DNA from: Fagopyrum homotropicum
Lineage: Eukaryota; Streptophyta; Magnoliopsida; Caryophyllales; Polygonaceae
Length of the DNA: 64,000 nucleotides
Direction of reading: 5' to 3'
Assembly: GCA_033239125.1 (NCBI GenBank)
Contig: BSWB01000007.1
Location: forward strand, 102,971,582 to 103,035,581
This document shows positions 32,988 to 44,058 of the stretch, one piece after another (the first letter of the stretch is position 1; the number at the start of each line of letters is the position of its first letter). A program made the position numbers and the translations under genes. The notes beneath the pieces are model-generated. The model saw only the letters and a program-made list of their open reading frames with translations. It did no database searches and was not told the DNA's origin.

Positions 32988-34920
32988 TGTAACACCCCGA
33001 ATCCGTGGGACTCGGAGTGTCAGATTGGGCTAGGATCTCACAATGGATCCTGACCTTTGCCTGACAACAAGTTCATTGGACCTTACAACATGGCACTGAC
33101 AGATATAAAACAAATGCATAAAACTGTATAAACTGTACAACCAAAAGATAACAACAACATAGCCGAGTATGAACAACAACATACTCACACAAGAGGTAAC
33201 TAAAGGTCATCCTCACGCAGGAGCGAAAAGTAAACAACCCCAAAAGACCACAACCATCCTATGTACGAGAGGTCCTCGGCCTGCCACTCTACTAGATCAC
33301 CCAGCAACGCGCCTATCCTGTGGGGCATCTACAACATGGTAATAAACCATTAGCTAACCATAAATATATGAGGTAATGCATAAGCACAAACACAAGTCAT
33401 GAAAGATAAGCACATCAGCATGCTATCAAACATTTACCCATTTTATCATCTTTATATAAGAGTCATTCACTCAAATCGTGTATATATGTATAGATAGATA
33501 AAAGTTTATGACACGAGGACCGATACATCCTCGCCTCTGAGCCTGATAGCCAGCTGTACGAGTGTCGGTCACACAATCCGTGTACCCTATGGGAGTGGAT
33601 TGCGCCCTTCCTGTAAAGTCAGTTTGGCCTGACATCAAAGAACCTTCCAGACTCCACGGCGGGATGAAAGGGAAAGGTTATCACATCCACGCAATGGGGC
33701 AATCAATAAAACATAGGTCGGTATAAACGACATCTCATGCTATCATAGCAAACATATAATGCACACATCACTCATACAAACACCCAATAAAAGGATGGTA
33801 GCTAAGTAAGTCCTACGGACTTACCTCAACCTCGTACAAAGCTGAACAAGAATCAACCTCCACTCCTGAGAGAGGAACACTGCCTAATAATAAGGCATAC
33901 AAAGATATCAACCTCTATTCATCAAAGGGGTCACACCTAGACCTAAAGGATCCATAGGATCATCCTCAACCTAATCTCACAACCTAATAAACCTCAAAGG
34001 CCAAACAAGGCATATATCGATCATAACCTCATCCAAACACATCCTCACACATCTAGCATGATCCTATACACTCACACTAGGAAAGGAGGGAACAAAAGCA
34101 CCCTAAAGCAAGCCTAGAAGCAACACACACCTGCAGAACCAAGTGGAAACACCAGCTGGTGAAGGTGGTCGAAGGGGCGGCTCATAGGTGGCGTAGGGGC
34201 AGCTCACTGCCGGCGCTGGGGCGGCTGCAAGGTGGCGCAGGGGCGGCTGGACAGCAAAAGACACCACTTTAGCCCTTTCTTCACTTCTTCCTTCGATTCA
34301 TTTGCTCCTTCTTCACTCCAACACCAAACATACAGAAACATACATACATATACATCAACACAAGCCAATCATGGCTGGAGTAAGATCCAAACCTAAGGAA
34401 TCTAAGCTAGACTAAGGAAAGAGAGGAAAAGATGAAGGAAAGAAGAAAGATAGGAAGGAAACCATGGAAGCTTACCAAGATGAGCTCTCCAGGAGATCAA
34501 ACACCAACACCACAACCTCAAGCTGGCTCACAAGGCACAACAACAACCATCATCAACAATCAGCAACCAAGCTAAGCATAAAAGCTCTCAAACTCACACC
34601 AAACTCAAGAAAAGATCAAAGGTGATCCAAGAAGAGATGAGAGGAGAAGAAGAACGTAGGGAGAGAGATGAAGCTGTAGATGAGGAACCCTCATTAGAAG
34701 GAAAGAGAAGAAGGTTATAAAGAGATGAAAAGGTAAAGCACTGGTCAAAGAGTTAACAAAAATGGCTACAGCCACACAGAGCCGCAGGGGCGGACCTTGT
34801 GAGACTCAGGTGCGGCCCAAGAAAACCGCAGGGGCGGCCACTGGGTCATGCAGGGGCGGTTTAGGCTTAATTTGGGTCCTCAGCTCACACTCTCAGCAAC
34901 TCAGCAACTAGGCTCTTACA
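32988..34920 (-). repeat. Element C 3' LTR (1933 bp)
   Basis: Holds a GC-rich minisatellite (34165-34255, units ending in GGGGCGGCT) and three GCAGGGGCGG motifs at about 34790-34860. These lie upstream (on minus) of a TATA-like CTTTATAACC (34713-34722). The AGCTAAGTAAGTCC block lies near 33800-33830. Confidence 0.9.
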
Positions 34921-35467
34921 TCTCACCTCCGTGAAAACAAGTTTTGTCCCGTAACTTGCAAATTCCCAAATCCTCTCGGATCCATAAGTCGAGGTATAAC
35001 TCTCTATCTCTATCGGAGGTATCACATCTCTGCTCAAAAGGTCATAATCTATATCAATCTATAACCTCAAACATGAACGTGGAGGAATTATCAACTCCAG
35101 AAAACAAGGCCATAACGCTACCCAAAGGCGTAGAGGAATCACATTTCTCGCAACACCACATCACAAGGCATAGAGGAAGCACATCTCTAGCCAAACCATA
35201 ATCATATACATCGCGTGGAGGAATAACATCTCCAATAACCTATGTCCATCAATGTAGCATGGAGGAAAGAACCATCTCTAGTTGAATCCTAATCACACTC
35301 AAATAGCATGGAGGAAAGAACCATCTCCAGCTATAATCATACATCACGCTAGCACGTCAAGATCTAATAAGATCATAGATCACATCATAGCTAGCATGGA
35401 GCAAACACATCAAGGCATATAAGCACGTAAGCACATAATCATATACTCACCAAGATAGTACTAAGAT
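34921..35467 (-). other. Element C PPT and 3' untranslated region
   Basis: PPT on minus: TTCACGGAGGTGAGA, next to the LTR (34921-34935). The neighbouring phrase 'caagttttgtcccgtaac' matches F's 'taagtttcgtcccgaac'. Positions 35070-35340 hold a degenerate tandem array, about six units of 45-65 bp, each with GGAGGAA and CATCTC(C/T)A. No gene. Confidence 0.65.
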
Positions 35468-36567
35468 CTACTCATCGACCCTAGGTGCATCTATCTTAGC
35501 ATAAAACTCTGGATAGTTCATCTGGATACTATCCTCAGTCTCCCATATAGCCTCCTCAAGTCCACATCTAGACCATTGTATCCACAACATAGGAATGTCC
35601 TTCGAACGCAGGTGTCTCACATCTAGTTCTAAGACTACAATAGGATGCTCAACAAAGGTGTGGTTTGGCTCAACCACCAAATCATCATAATTCATAATGT
35701 GCCTCGGATCTCGTATGCACTCCCTCAACTGAGACACATGGAACACAGAGTGAACACCCTCTAATCTCGGAGGCAATGCTAATTTGTAGGCTGCCCTCCC
35801 AACTCTATCCAGCATCTCAAAAGGATCGACATATCGGGGACTCAGCTTCCCCTTTATGCCAAAGAGTCTAACGCCACGCGTCGGAGATACTCTCAACCAG
35901 ACATGAGCTCTTACCCTGAACTCTAGAGGTCGACGCCTCTTGTCTGCATATGACTTCTGGCCACTCTGTGCAGCCAGCATCCTCTCTCTGATCAGCGCTA
36001 CTCGAGCCATATCATCCTAAATCTGCTCTGGCTATCCCACTAATACTGCTAGGCTCCTTCCAGCATAAAGGTGTACGGCACCTACGTCCATACAGTGCCT
36101 CATAAAGAGTCATCCCAATAGATGCACGTCAGCTGTTGTTGTATAATTACTCAACAAGTGGGAGGTAATCAGACCATCTATATCCCCAATCCAACACACA
36201 AGCTCGCAACATATCCTCTAGGGTTTGGATGGTCCTCTCAAACTAACCATCTCTCTGGGGGTGATACGCAATCGTGAAGTGTAGACTTGTCGTCAAAGCC
36301 GTCTGAATTTGCTGCAAAAATCTCGAGGTAAACCGTTCATCTCGATCAGAGAGGATCGTCCTTAGTACACCATGGAGTCTCACTATCTGTCTAGTGTACT
36401 CCTCAGCCAACCTGCTCACTGGCCACGTCTCTTTGATGGGAATGAAACGTGTCGTCTTCGTTAGTCTATCAACAACAACCCAAATAGCATCAAAACTCCT
36501 ATTAGGCTTCAATCTTGTCACAAAGTCCATGGGCACGTCCTCCCACTTTCACTGCGGTACTGGTAGT
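35468..36567 (-). pseudogene. pol: Element C integrase core and chromodomain (left part)
   Basis: 36243-36536 encodes the integrase core ('MDFVTRLKPN', 'VVVDRLTKTTRFIPI', 'TILSDRDERFTSRF', 'AYHPQRDG'). 35468-36010 encodes the C-terminal module ('KLSPRYVDPFEMLDRVG', 'LPPRLEGVHSVFHVSQLR') and a chromodomain-like end ('VRHLRSKDIPMLWIQWSRCG' then 'EEAIWETEDSIQMNYPEFY'). A TGA at 36549-36551 stands where chromoviral integrases have Trp (PQWKW). Frames are broken between the two parts. Interrupted by E at 36567; the upstream part resumes at 55746. Confidence 0.85.
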
Positions 36568-38392
36568 TGTTACGCTAAGATCGTGTGATGTGCACGCAAT
36601 AAGCTTTAAATTTATATTCTCGTTATATTTATCCTAACTCCTAGCGAACCCGTAGTGTACGGGACGTTTGTAGTAGGGATAGTATTCCGAGGTCGAACAC
36701 AAAGACTAAGGTGAGATTGATTCAATTTATGATTGAGTTTAGCGAAGATCTAAGTTAAGAAAAGAGAAAGAAATAAAGAAATGAAAAATCTCAATGTTTT
36801 TGGTTGGTTTTTAGGTGATCAATCAAAGATCACTAATCATGCAATATGAACAATCAACTAGGCTACGGATCAACACAAACAAACAAGCTAAACGAGATAT
36901 ATAGATCAAAGATAGAAAAGCGGATTCTAGGGGTTGGAAAGTCCGGTTATGGCATAGGACTCAAGCTATCTAATCATTCCTTGGATTAACTATGATTTGT
37001 TGGGAGAGAGTGTTTCTAGATTGGGATCAATCACCGGGTAGGTCTCATGGTCCACTAGTCCATCCCTAAGATCTCATCACCGGGTAAGTCTCTAAGAACC
37101 TAAGGGACGGAATTCTACACAAACCGGATTGTCACCTAGAGATCTAACCTATCCTTACCGGGTAAGTCTCGGAAGGGTTAGTCCTAAGCAACCACCTAGC
37201 ACACTTAGTCCAATGGCGGCTTATGAGGCTCACCACTACCTAGGGTTTGTTATCTTTGGAATCTAAGAGTAAGGATTACCGGGTAAGTTTCTCCTAACAC
37301 TTAGTTGCTAACACTAGGTCACCCTAGGATAGATTTAACTCAACAAACACTTAGGATTTCAACATTCTAACAATCTAAGACTAGATCCATCGAACTAGGG
37401 AAGATCACGGGTTGTTCTACCAAGTCCACGGCCGTGGTTTGGCAAGAACAAACCGTGGATCCTAACAGAGGCTACGTTCAAGCACACAAGTCATCCAAGA
37501 GCTGATCTAAGTCCATCCTATCATAGTCCTAGCCATAACCATTCTTCCCTTACCCTAGAATCACATCTATTTAGTCTACAACATTCATCATAGCAATCAA
37601 AATCATCAAACATAAAATCATGGCTTCCATTTGCAAGATAATGAAGAGAAAGAGATGAACAAGTGAAGTAAACAAAACCAAGCTAAAAATGGAATTAGAA
37701 TGGCTCGCAACCCTTCTTAAAGAAGGTTTAAATGGTTCATACAACTCTAGAAATCGATTCCGAAATTCTTCACTACAAAGCTATCAAGTCTATCAATGGT
37801 GTATTCTTCTTCTTCTCCAATGAAGCTCTTCTCCAATGGTAGCTTCCTTCTACCTCCTTCTTCCAATAATCTTCTTGTTCAGAGTGTATTTTGATTCCCA
37901 ATTTGATTGGATGATAGGGGATGCCCTCTCCCAGCCAATGCAGGACCACTTTTATACTACAACTTAGCAAGAGCTGGCCAAGAGATCGTGGCACAGCTGT
38001 CACAACCACCTGACAAAAATCACGGGTGGTTCCACGGCCGTGGACTTCCAGTGAACCGTGATTTGGTGCTTCAGCGTTGCTTTGGTTCGTTAAGCTATGA
38101 TCTAGTGCATGGCTTGTGTTGGCAAGGTCCCATGAGTCCTCTTTAGCCTCTAGCTTGCATCCTAATGAGTCCGAGGGTGTGTCATCTTGATGAACGATCC
38201 TCAAACGTATCGTTTTAGCTCCTAAATCTCCCAAAATACCTACAAGGCAATGCACAAGTCCGTGTAGACGTCTATCTCGACAAATTACGTGAATTGGGTG
38301 CAAACGTCGTGAACTAGTGCTAAACCATGCATGAATGAGTGAGAAATCTATCTAAATGATTACCTAAACCTAAGTCATAAATCGTGTTATCA
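36568..38392 (-). repeat. Element E 3' LTR (1825 bp)
   Basis: Plus-strand ends TGTTACGC and GTGTTATCA. On minus: palindrome region at 38028-38060, TATA box ACTTTTATA complement at 37948-37956, then a second palindrome at 37424-37437 and four copies of GAGACTTACCCGG-type motifs between about 37031 and 37290. Confidence 0.95.
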
Positions 38393-38432
38393 AAAATACC
38401 CCATACTTAAGGTTTGCTCGTCCCCGAGCAAA
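38393..38432 (-). other. Element E PPT and upstream hairpin
   Basis: On minus: hairpin TTTGCTCGGGGACGAGCAAA (38413-38432), then AAGTATGGGGTATTTT (38393-38408), then the LTR. The stem differs from A and B by paired changes at two positions. Confidence 0.82.
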
Positions 38433-40004
38433 TTCTCAACTATAGACTACGAGATAACATGATTTATGTATGCAGAAAAATGGAAAAATCTTTTTGGGTT
38501 TGTGCTTCTACTATTGGATCACCTTCATAGTCATGTTTTATGGCAACGGACAAGCAATCATGCATTAAACAAGTGAAGGCATGGAAAGACAATTGTACTT
38601 AACTCAAAAGCATGCATGAAATGTAAAGATGACGAAGTCAAGATGATCAAGAGCATATCCAATCTAGATCACTAAATCTTACAATCATGCAAATAGGTCA
38701 TAAGGTCTAGTGAAATAAAAGGCCAAGAAACGTTGTGACTAGGTGGGGATTTTTCTAGGCTATGTGATGCTAATCCGGGAATGGAACTAACTTCACAATT
38801 TTGTCCTCGATCAACTTCCCTCAAGTGTATACTTTTCTCTATCTTTTCTTTCTTTTCTTTTTTTCTTTCACTTATTTTTGAGACAATGGCATTGGTGTAC
38901 AAAAGCCGAAACCTTGGTGATTAGCCATCCTCGGGCTTTTTCTATTTTTCGAGGTGCATCCACACCGGGCACACATACCAAAGCTCGTTAGGACTATTGG
39001 TTTATTTGACTTTGGCAAGGCACCAACACTCGATTATGTGAAGTGTACCGAGTTACTTGTCATTTAAACCAACGTCCCCAAACCTATATTTTTGGCTTCA
39101 CTTTCACAAAAAATTCAGCATTTTATTCATGACATTCTTTCATCAACATCTTCACCCCACACTTGCTTTTCACACACATCAACACACTAACATGCTCCTA
39201 TTCCCGGATGGGTCAAAAAAAGTCAATTTATATCAATTGAGGTGCTCAAACATCATGATCAAGATGAGAAGTAGAGAAAAATGAATTGGCTCATTCATTC
39301 CTAGATGGTATGCAAGAACTATCATGTAATTTTGACCTTCAATACTCAGTCCATTCTAGGCAAACATCACGATCACAAATCATTCATAGAATTCAAGAGA
39401 AGTACTTCAAGTCCACATATGCATTCATCAATTCAACACATCAGGCCATCCATAGCCAATTCTCAAGACAAGATTCATCATTAGTGTCATATCCAAGCCT
39501 AAAAAGCACAAAATTTTTTTTTTTTTAAATTTTCTGATTTTTATGGGGTTTTCGAAATGCAAGACATGTGCAAATATTAAACTACCCTAGATGCTCATCA
39601 TGCAAAGAATCATGCAAACCCCACCCCATACTTAGAAACACATTGTCCCCAATGTGTAAATAAAGTAAAGAAGAGTGAAAGAAGGTTCTCACAATGTAAA
39701 ATGGTTTGCTATGATATTTGGGATTTCTCAAGTGAATTGATGGTGGATGATCCTATCAACAATGGTAGAGAGCTCTAAGTGTTCATCAAGGCGTCGGGAC
39801 CCGCGCTAGGCACCGCTAGCCGTCCAAGTTCCGCGTCCGCTCCGCCCATAATTGATGAGGGGTTCATCATCATCATTCATATGTCAAGCTAGGCTTCCAA
39901 TGCTACTAAGACTCTAGCACACACAAAGTGCACAAAACACACACAAAAACAGAAAAAATCTAAAACAAACAAAAAAATAAAACGAGAAAGGGAAAACGTT
40001 ACCA
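38433..40004 (-). other. Element E 3' non-coding region (third ORF lost)
   Basis: No credible ORF. The block shared with A and B lies at about 38999-39092. A poly-T/poly-A run lies at 39518-39530. A GC-rich island at 39790-39850 is the only compositional outlier and may be a trace of the lost ORF3 region; I cannot identify it. Confidence 0.55.
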
Positions 40005-40039
40005 ATGGGTTGCCTCCCATCAAGCGCTTCTTTAAGGTC
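40005..40039 (-). other. Conserved post-pol box of element E
   Basis: On minus: GACCTTAAA, GAAGCGCTTG, then ATGGGAGGCAACCCAT (40005-40020), a perfect 5-bp hairpin with the same AGGCAA loop as B but a changed closing pair. Confidence 0.75.
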
Positions 40040-40065
40040 ATTAGCTTGACCAAACTCGGGGGCGT

Positions 40066-41084
40066 CTACTCAAGGTGAAGTGGGGCAATCATGTCCACCG
40101 GAGCTCCCGGGATATACTTCTTCAACCGGTGCCCATTCACCTTAAAGTTTCAACAATGCTCCCCTCCTATCTCAATAGCTCCATGGGGAAAGATCTTCTT
40201 CACCACATATGGCCCGGTCCATCTTGATTTGAGCTTTCCGGGGAAGAGCCGCAGCCTTGAGTTGAAGAGAAGGACAAGGTCGCCTTCACTCAACTCCTTC
40301 GGGATGAGGCGCTTGTCATACCACCGTTTGGTCCTCTCCTTGTAGATCCGGGCATTCTCATAAGCATCCAACCGGATCTCTTCAAGGGCGTTCATATCGA
40401 GCAACCTCTTCTCTCCCGCCTCCTTTAGGTCAAAATTTAGCCACTTAATGGCCCAATAAGCTCTATGCTCTATCTCCACCGGAAGGTGGCAAGATTTGCC
40501 ATAGACCAACTTGTAAGGAGTGGTGTCAATTGGTGTCTTGAAAGCGGTCCTATATGTCCACAAGGCATCATCGAGCTTTATAGCCCAATCCTTTCTTGTC
40601 CTTGAGACCGTCTTCTCGAGAATCCCCTTGATCTCCCGGTTGGAGATTTCCACTTGGCCACTAGTTTGGGGATGGTAAGGTGTTGCCACCTTATGAGTCA
40701 CCCCATACTTAGCCAAAAGTGCCCCAAAGTTCCTATTGGTGAAGTGCTTCCCTCCATCACTTATGATCACCCTTGGTGTTCCAAACCTAGGGAAGATCAC
40801 TCGGTTGAAGAACCGTAACACCACCTTGGCGTCATTTGTAGGAGAGGCGATTGCCTCCACCCATCTTGAAACATAATCTACCGCCAATAGGATGTAGAGG
40901 TTGCCACATGAAGAAGGGAATGGTCCCATGAAGTCCACACCCCACACATCAAATATCTCTACCTCTTGTATGTTGTTCAAGGGCATCTCATTTCTCCTTG
41001 AGATGTTGCCCGTCCTTTGGCAAGCATCACAAGCTACCACAAAGCTTTGCACATCCTTGAACAAACTTGGCCAAAAGAAGCCCG
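40066..41084 (-). pseudogene. pol: Element E integrase (after the F insertion)
   Basis: Begins inside the zinc region ('GFFWPSLFKDVQSF', 'CDACQRTGNISRRNEMPLNN'). Contains the D-D-E core ('GVDFMGPFPSS', 'IISDGGKHF', 'QVEISNREIKGILEKTVS') and the GPF/Y-like module ('SRWTGPYVVKKIFPHGA'). A TGA at 40150-40152 interrupts the tail, and the same frame continues with 'NFKVNGHRLKKY' to TAG at 40066. The first codons of the longer open frame belong to F's LTR, not to E. Compared with B, about 437 bp (RNase H end and integrase N-terminus) are missing at the F junction. Confidence 0.88.
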
Positions 41085-44058
41085 TGTAACACCCCAAATT
41101 CTAAGAACTCGGGGAGCTACTGGTTAGGACCTCACAATGGGTCCCGACCTTAGTTTGACAACAATTTAACTTGGATCTTACAACAAGGCACAAAAGTATT
41201 TAAAACATTTGAAAACTTTAAACAATATATACATGAAGAATATGTATCAGCCTTACAAAGCAAAGGTACCAAAACGACATATATGAAGAACATAAGACAT
41301 TCCCATTCCCAACTAAATGAGTACGTGGACCCGGCTGACCATTCCCTCCGGATCTCTCTACAACTGTTTTAACCTGCAAGACATCTACAAGCGGTATAAA
41401 ACCGTTAGCTAACATTCTATGCATAAGTATAAAGGTAAAAGCACAAACACACAACATACACAATCAACATGCAACACTCAATCCTTTTATTATCTTTAAT
41501 TAGGTGATAGGTTATTACTAATGATACTTATTTTGTGACACGAGGGATTCCCAAACCTCGCCCCTGTCCCCGTTTACCAACGCGGAATGGTACTAATGCA
41601 TTTGACCGTCTACCGGACTGGGCTGGTCGCAGGGAACCTCCTAGACTCTCGCAAGAGCTAGGCAGATGATGTCACGACCCGTTATCATACACTTGGGTCA
41701 ATTACGTAAATAATAAAGTCGGCCTAATCCGGTTTCGTTGTTTATCATAACTAACAAACACCACTCATACCCATTACATTCATACAAGAAGCCAGCTAAG
41801 TAAGTCCGTGGACTTACCTGAATCAGATCTCAACTCTTTTAATCACAACTCAATCTGTAACTGTATAACTCGGTTGCCTGTCAAAGGAGGCAAGTGTGTC
41901 AGCACACTTTCTTGGTAATTAGAAGTCTAAGACTTCTAAGGTAGTAGGTTCTATTAGAACAGAATTTAATACAGTACCAATTTATGGTAAAATGACTATT
42001 TTACCCTTGGTCCCGAAATTTCCAAAAGCTCGTAATATGTACTTAAATTATAATTTGAGGCTAACTATCCCTATTCTACTCCCTAGGATGATTTTAGGTA
42101 ACAACAAGAAAAACTACCCATTTTCTATTTCCCGAAAAGTCACTAAAGTCCAACTACAGCTTCAAATATAAAATTCGAATAATCTTATAAAAATTCCGAA
42201 ATAATTCCCTAGCTCATCTATGATATCCCATCTACTCGTAGGAGAAAGAATTTCTTAAAACTGTTAAAACATCGCTTCTACAAAAATTTCTAAAGTTGGA
42301 TACAACACTTAACAAACAACATCTTGTCTTAACTTTGAAAAATCATAACTCCTAAACTACTCGCTGGATTTATCCCAAATTTTGATATGTTCTACTATAA
42401 AATCTTATCTCTAATATATCCAAAATTCAGACGCAAAGGAGATCAAAATCCTATTTAAAACTATCTCACAAAACCGAATTTCAGCACAACAGAAAAACTG
42501 CTTACGACTCAATTTTGGAAAAATCATAAATCCCAAACCACTCGCTGGATGCCTCTCAAATTTTAATATGTTCTACAAAAATATGTCAACTATATCATAT
42601 CCAAAATTCAAGCCCAACGGAGATCAAGAGCTTATTCAAAACCATCTCACAAAACAGCATCACTTGCTGTTTTCCCCAACACTCAGCACATATATACAAA
42701 ACACAATAACTCTCAAACCGTAACTCCGATTCTTCCCAAATTTTAGTATGTTATACTATACACTATCGACTAAAACATATCCGAAAATCAACCAGAAAGG
42801 AAGAGTCTAGCATACCCAAAAATGGACCCGAAGTTGACTGCTCGTCACTTCCGAAAACTGAGAAAAACGTAACATCTCTCTGCGGTTGTTTTCTTGACTG
42901 AAATGTATGGGTTTAAAGATGGTTTAGAGGCACTCATTGACACATACACATGGAGGGAAAGTAAGGAGGTAGATGTGGGTCTTACCCGGCTCCAAACTCG
43001 AAAGCATGAAGGACGAGGATGGCTCTCACGTTCATAGCCTTGTCGGAAACTGAAGAGGTCCAATGGGAGGTTGCTGTGCACGACTCCAGGGTTTCAGTGT
43101 GTACGCAGATGGCTGTGCTGCTGTGTGGTTGTTCGACAGAAACGAGGGGAGATGTCCGGCTACAGATCCATTGCTACTACCCGGGCTTCTTCTGAGAGAA
43201 ATATGCGTTTGTTGCAATGGCGTGTGTGCAGGAGGGAGACGGTTCTTCTGCAGAAGGCAAGGCGAGGAAGAGTGGAGCGTTGAATGTAGACAGAAGATAG
43301 GAAACGTGGTCAGTTGCTGGACTTGCTCCCTTTGTTGCGTGATTTCATAAGCCGTTACAGAAGATCTTCTCTCTTAACTCATCAGCTGTTACGTGGGCAA
43401 CAGAGGGACAGAAGGCCGGCTGAACGTATGCTACTCCATGGGCTGCTGTCTTCTAGGGTTGCTGAAGAGCAATGCAAGGCTGGCTGGGCTGGACGGACAC
43501 AAGGCTACTGCTGGGCTGGACGGACACAAGGCTACTGTTGGGCTGGGCGGACACAAAGCCACTGCTGGGCTGGACGGACACAAAGCCACTGCTGGGCTGG
43601 AGCAAAGGCAAGGCTGGCTGGAGCGGGCTGACTGCTGCACGGCTGGGCCTTGTCAGCTGCTTGTCTGGGCCTTGTCAACTGCTTGTCTGGGCCTTGTCAA
43701 CTGCTTGTCTGGACCTTGTCATGACCTCGTCTCAACTCTGTCATGGTCTCGTCACAGCTTTGTCACAGTCTCGTCTCAGCCTTGTCATGATCTCGTCTAA
43801 AGTCGTCGTTAAGGACTAATTATAAGAATTAGGGTTTGATATAATTCTATTCTTTTATGTGAATTAAATTCTACATAAAATAATAAATAATTATAAGAAT
43901 TAGGGTTTGATATAATTTTATCATTTTATATGAATTAAATTCTACATAAAATGATAAAATTTGTGAAGAAACAAATACTAGATAGAATGGGAAACCGTCA
44001 ACGGCTCGAAGTCCGAATTGATTCGGAATTAAACAGAATAAAAATTCGGGATATTACA
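41085..44058 (-). repeat. Element F 3' LTR (2974 bp)
   Basis: Plus-strand ends TGTAACACCCC and GGGATATTACA. Contains four 27-bp units (43486-43593, 'gggctggacggacacaagg...'), a 22-bp repeat starting at 43645, 43667, 43689 and 43711, and a 71-bp tandem duplication (43818-43959). Several ORFs with repeated 'GLDGHKATA' come from the minisatellite and are not genes. Confidence 0.93.

Noticed and set aside
37773..38303. 176-residue ORF on minus, repeated at 55126-55656
   Set aside because: Lies wholly inside E's LTR and spans its TATA box; conserved between copies only because LTRs are duplicates. No recognisable domain.
41085..41097. Integrase ORF extended into F's LTR
   Set aside because: The first codons are LTR sequence; E's coding stops at the insertion point 41084.
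43314..43819. Overlapping ORFs with repeated 'GLDGHKATA' or 'AGRTQ' peptides
   Set aside because: They lie in F's LTR minisatellite, recur identically in the other LTR (48767-49272), and are open only because the repeat unit of 27 bp is a multiple of three.
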